Positions 61,919 through 64,000 of a stretch of DNA of 64,000 nt are shown in pieces. Both the position numbers and the translations under genes were made by a program. The DNA is from Aminipila sp963524205 (GTDB taxonomy: Bacteria > Bacillota > Clostridia > Peptostreptococcales > Anaerovoracaceae). The DNA is taken from NCBI GenBank assembly GCA_963524205.1, contig CAURED010000002.1, positions 183,035 to 247,034 on the forward strand, read 5' to 3'. The stretch's first letter is position 1; the number at the start of each line of letters is the position of its first letter. The notes under the pieces were generated by a model that worked only from the letters and a program-made list of their open reading frames with translations, was not told the origin of the DNA and searched no databases.

Positions 61919-63649
61919 CTATTCTTCTATGTTTGACTGATTAAATCTCTTAATCTTTCTTGTAGTAGTTTTTTCAAATTCTTTTTCCCTTATACCAAAG
62001 CGCTTAACTCTCTTATATAAAGGCATTTGCTCATTTATCTTGTCAATTTCCTGTTTTATAAAGGTTCTTAAATCAGAGGCTGAAAGTTCACCTGCCGAAT
62101 CCTTTATAGCTTCTCTATCCAGATACACCTCTGCTCTAACAATAGTATCTCCAGATTTTTCATCCGTAATACCGTGAACTAAAGCCTCTTCAATAAATCT
62201 GTTCTGAGTCAGGTAGAATTCCACTTCTTCCGGGAATATATTCTTACCATTTTTAGTAACTATTACACTTTTCTTTCTTCCACAGACATATAAAAATCCA
62301 TCTTTATCAAAATATCCATAGTCACCTGTATGAAGCCATCCATCTTTGAGAACCTCTGCAGTTTCTTCAGGGTTATTGTAATATCCAAGCATCACAGAAT
62401 CACCCTTGCAAATAATTTCTCCAACTCCACTTTTATCCGCATCAATAATCTTAATTTCAGTCCCTGGCATTGGAAGGCCAGCCGCTGCCGGTTTACTGTA
62501 ACGGTCTTTATTTACTGCTATAATCGGAGCATTCTCAGTCATTCCGTAGCCTTGTATCATAGGGATACCTAAAGCCTGAATACTTTCTATAACAGTAGGA
62601 TCAATAGCAGCGCCTCCGGCTATAAATAAATTCATATGGTTACCCATAGCATTATGTACATCTTTAAAAATTTTCTTTACTATTTCAGGATGGTTGTAAA
62701 GCTTAAGTGCATTGGAAACAGCCATCATTTTTTTCATCTTCCCCAATTTGCCAGATGATTCAGCCTGCTTTAAGATTTTCTTATACATGGATTCAAAAAC
62801 AAGCGGTACTCCAAGCATTACACCTGCCGGAGCTTCGGCCATATTTTTTGTAATGTGCTTAAGACCTTCACATATAGCTACCGTCATTCCCTGATATATC
62901 CCTGTAAAGATATGACATGTCAGTTCATATGAATGATGCATCGGCAGTACAGAAAGCCCTATATCCTCATAAGGAATTGCTACATACTTAGACATATTAT
63001 AAACATTGGCTGTAATGTTCTTGTGAGAAAGCATAACGCCTTTTGCAAGTCCTGTAGTTCCAGATGTAAATAGAAGGGAGCACATGGCTTCTCTATCAAT
63101 TTCAGTATCAATGAAGCTGCGGTTTCCCTGCTCTATTAATTTTTTCCCTTCTTTTAGCAGCTCATCCAAGTCATATGTATAAGGCAATTCAGCCTCATCC
63201 ATGCAAATTCTGTATTGAACCGGGTGTTCCAGCTGTCCCATAGTATCAACTATTGTCTTTTCCATTTTTTTTGAATAAACAATAGCGCTTACTTCAGCTC
63301 TAGTAATTAAATTAGCCATTTCCTTAGCAGGAAGTTCTCTGTCCAGAGGTACGATTACTCCAGTTCCATTCGTTACAGACAAATACGTAACAATCCATTT
63401 ATAACTATTTTCTCCAACTACCGCTATGTTTTTACCCTTCAGTCCCATCTCAACGAATTGGGTTCCTAAGGCATCAATATCCTCTTTAAACTTTTTATAT
63501 TTTATAGGCCTATACTCACCGCCTGGTACTTTCTTAACAAGATATGCATCCTTCTCAGAAAATAACTCTGCACTAGAATTAACCATATCTTTTAAATCAC
63601 TAATTTCTCTAAACTCGTACAAGGTATCTTTATATTTCTTATCGTTCAT
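61919..63649 (-). CDS. AMP-binding long-chain acyl-CoA synthetase (first copy)
   Basis: A 576-residue enzyme of the same family as the next gene: CSLLFTSGTTGLAKGVMLS, GYGMTENAPIIAVN, GWLHTGDYGYFDKDGFLYVCGRKKS, and KTTTRKIKRF at the end. GGGGG precedes the ATG. It is downstream of the C-GCAxxG-C-C gene by nine bases, so three genes seem co-transcribed. Exact acid substrates unknown. Confidence 0.93.
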   Translation of the reverse strand: MNDKKYKDTLYEFREISDLKDMVNSSAELFSEKDAYLVKKVPGGEYRPIKYKKFKEDIDALGTQFVEMGLKGKNIAVVGENSYKWIVTYLSVTNGTGVIVPLDRELPAKEMANLITRAEVSAIVYSKKMEKTIVDTMGQLEHPVQYRICMDEAELPYTYDLDELLKEGKKLIEQGNRSFIDTEIDREAMCSLLFTSGTTGLAKGVMLSHKNITANVYNMSKYVAIPYEDIGLSVLPMHHSYELTCHIFTGIYQGMTVAICEGLKHITKNMAEAPAGVMLGVPLVFESMYKKILKQAESSGKLGKMKKMMAVSNALKLYNHPEIVKKIFKDVHNAMGNHMNLFIAGGAAIDPTVIESIQALGIPMIQGYGMTENAPIIAVNKDRYSKPAAAGLPMPGTEIKIIDADKSGVGEIICKGDSVMLGYYNNPEETAEVLKDGWLHTGDYGYFDKDGFLYVCGRKKSVIVTKNGKNIFPEEVEFYLTQNRFIEEALVHGITDEKSGDTIVRAEVYLDREAIKDSAGELSASDLRTFIKQEIDKINEQMPLYKRVKRFGIREKEFEKTTTRKIKRFNQSNIEE

Positions 63650-63658
63650 TGGGTCCCC

Positions 63659-64000
63659 CTACTTTGCAAGCAGCATCTTCTCTAATATGTTTGCAGCATC
63701 TTCTATGCATCCATCACAGCTTCTCAAAACTGGTCCGCTTGTTATGCCCTTTATGTCACTACAATTAATGGACTGATTCTTTTCCAGAAACGCATTTGTC
63801 ATTTCCTTCATCATGCCATAGCAGTTTTTCTTTGTTGCTGGTGCATCTAAGTTCCCATCACTTAGTTTCATACCCGCAACCATAGCCATCGCAGTTACCG
63901 CTCCACAAGTTCCCATAGTCCCCATACCAAATCCATATGCTTCTGCCATTTTAAAAGCAGTTTTTTCATCTATTCCAAATAAGTCACAGTATGCTCAAAC
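63659..64000 (-). CDS. C-GCAxxG-C-C family redox protein, partial, with an in-frame TGA (possible selenocysteine)
   Basis: The last 113 codons of a gene entering from the right edge. Family motifs are visible: GMGTMGTCGAVTAM (the GCAxxG region), CYGMMKEM, and a final SINCSDI...LRSCDGC. The reading frame upstream of the first ATG (63949) continues as AYCDLFGIDEKTAFKMAEAYG, which still fits the family, then meets TGA at 63995-63997. As this family has known selenoprotein members, that TGA may be read as Sec. If not, the protein would start within the fragment and lose its first motif. The operon continues into the acyl-CoA synthetase genes. Confidence 0.75.

Noticed and set aside
60147..63649. 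One acyl-CoA synthetase gene split by a frameshift
   Set aside because: Both frames are full length, each with its own P-loop, hinge and C-terminal lysine, so these are two genes.

Overview
The window reads as chromosome of a low-GC, strictly anaerobic member of the Clostridia. Supporting genes are an [FeFe]-hydrogenase, a clostridial 2[4Fe-4S] ferredoxin, Rex, a rubredoxin-first rubrerythrin, an alanine/ornithine racemase-family enzyme, a beta-keto acid cleavage enzyme, an AGCS symporter, S-layer (SLH) proteins and an FMN riboswitch. An amino-acid-fermenting lineage (Anaerovoracaceae/Family XIII type) fits, but the genus is inferred, not proven.

Layout. 0-2.6 kb: edge of a purine/uracil-type permease, a MATE exporter and two small orphan genes. 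2.7-6.3 kb: hydrogenase HydA with a flavoprotein partner. 6.4-11.7 kb: a probable catabolic locus (3-hydroxyacid dehydrogenase, BKACE-family cleavage enzyme, sigma-54 activator, AGCS symporter) with a clear sigma-54 promoter. 11.7-14 kb: MATE exporter plus a REC-GGDEF protein. 14-30.4 kb: mostly housekeeping (groESL under CIRCE, ogg, ferredoxin, rex, acpP, ABC-F, tsaD/rimI/tsaB/tsaE, ribU with its riboswitch, pepV, capA-like, nfu, a LivJ-like lipoprotein). 30.4-33.8 kb: a large SLH/M28 surface peptidase.

34.2-37.9 kb is the most unusual part. The 3' end of the rubrerythrin gene is duplicated (79-bp direct repeat). Between the copies lie two back-to-back modules of about 1.54 kb. One carries an unknown multi-pass membrane protein and the other a TIR-domain protein. 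The modules end in the same diverged 118-bp sequence, finishing in the core AAGACGAAGC that is also inside the rubrerythrin gene. No recombinase gene is present. I read this as integrase-less, tandemly inserted cassettes that restore the target gene and carry a probable defence effector.

38-47.5 kb: small regulators and envelope genes (GNAT/TetR pair, SLH-C39-like protein, bacteriohemerythrin, PadR-DUF1700-DUF4097 module, an XRE regulator, and a gene whose start codon lies in a 13-bp mRNA hairpin). 48-58.7 kb: envelope-signalling genes (AgrC/AgrA-like pair, VanY-like carboxypeptidase, an OmpR/HAMP-kinase system with an unknown third protein, and a BceRSAB-type module). 59-64 kb: alanine/ornithine racemase-family gene, two tandem acyl-CoA synthetases, and an edge-truncated C-GCAxxG-C-C redox protein whose frame runs through a TGA that may encode selenocysteine.

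No tRNA, rRNA, CRISPR array, transposase or integrase was seen. All functional calls are from motif reading only; no database search was run.
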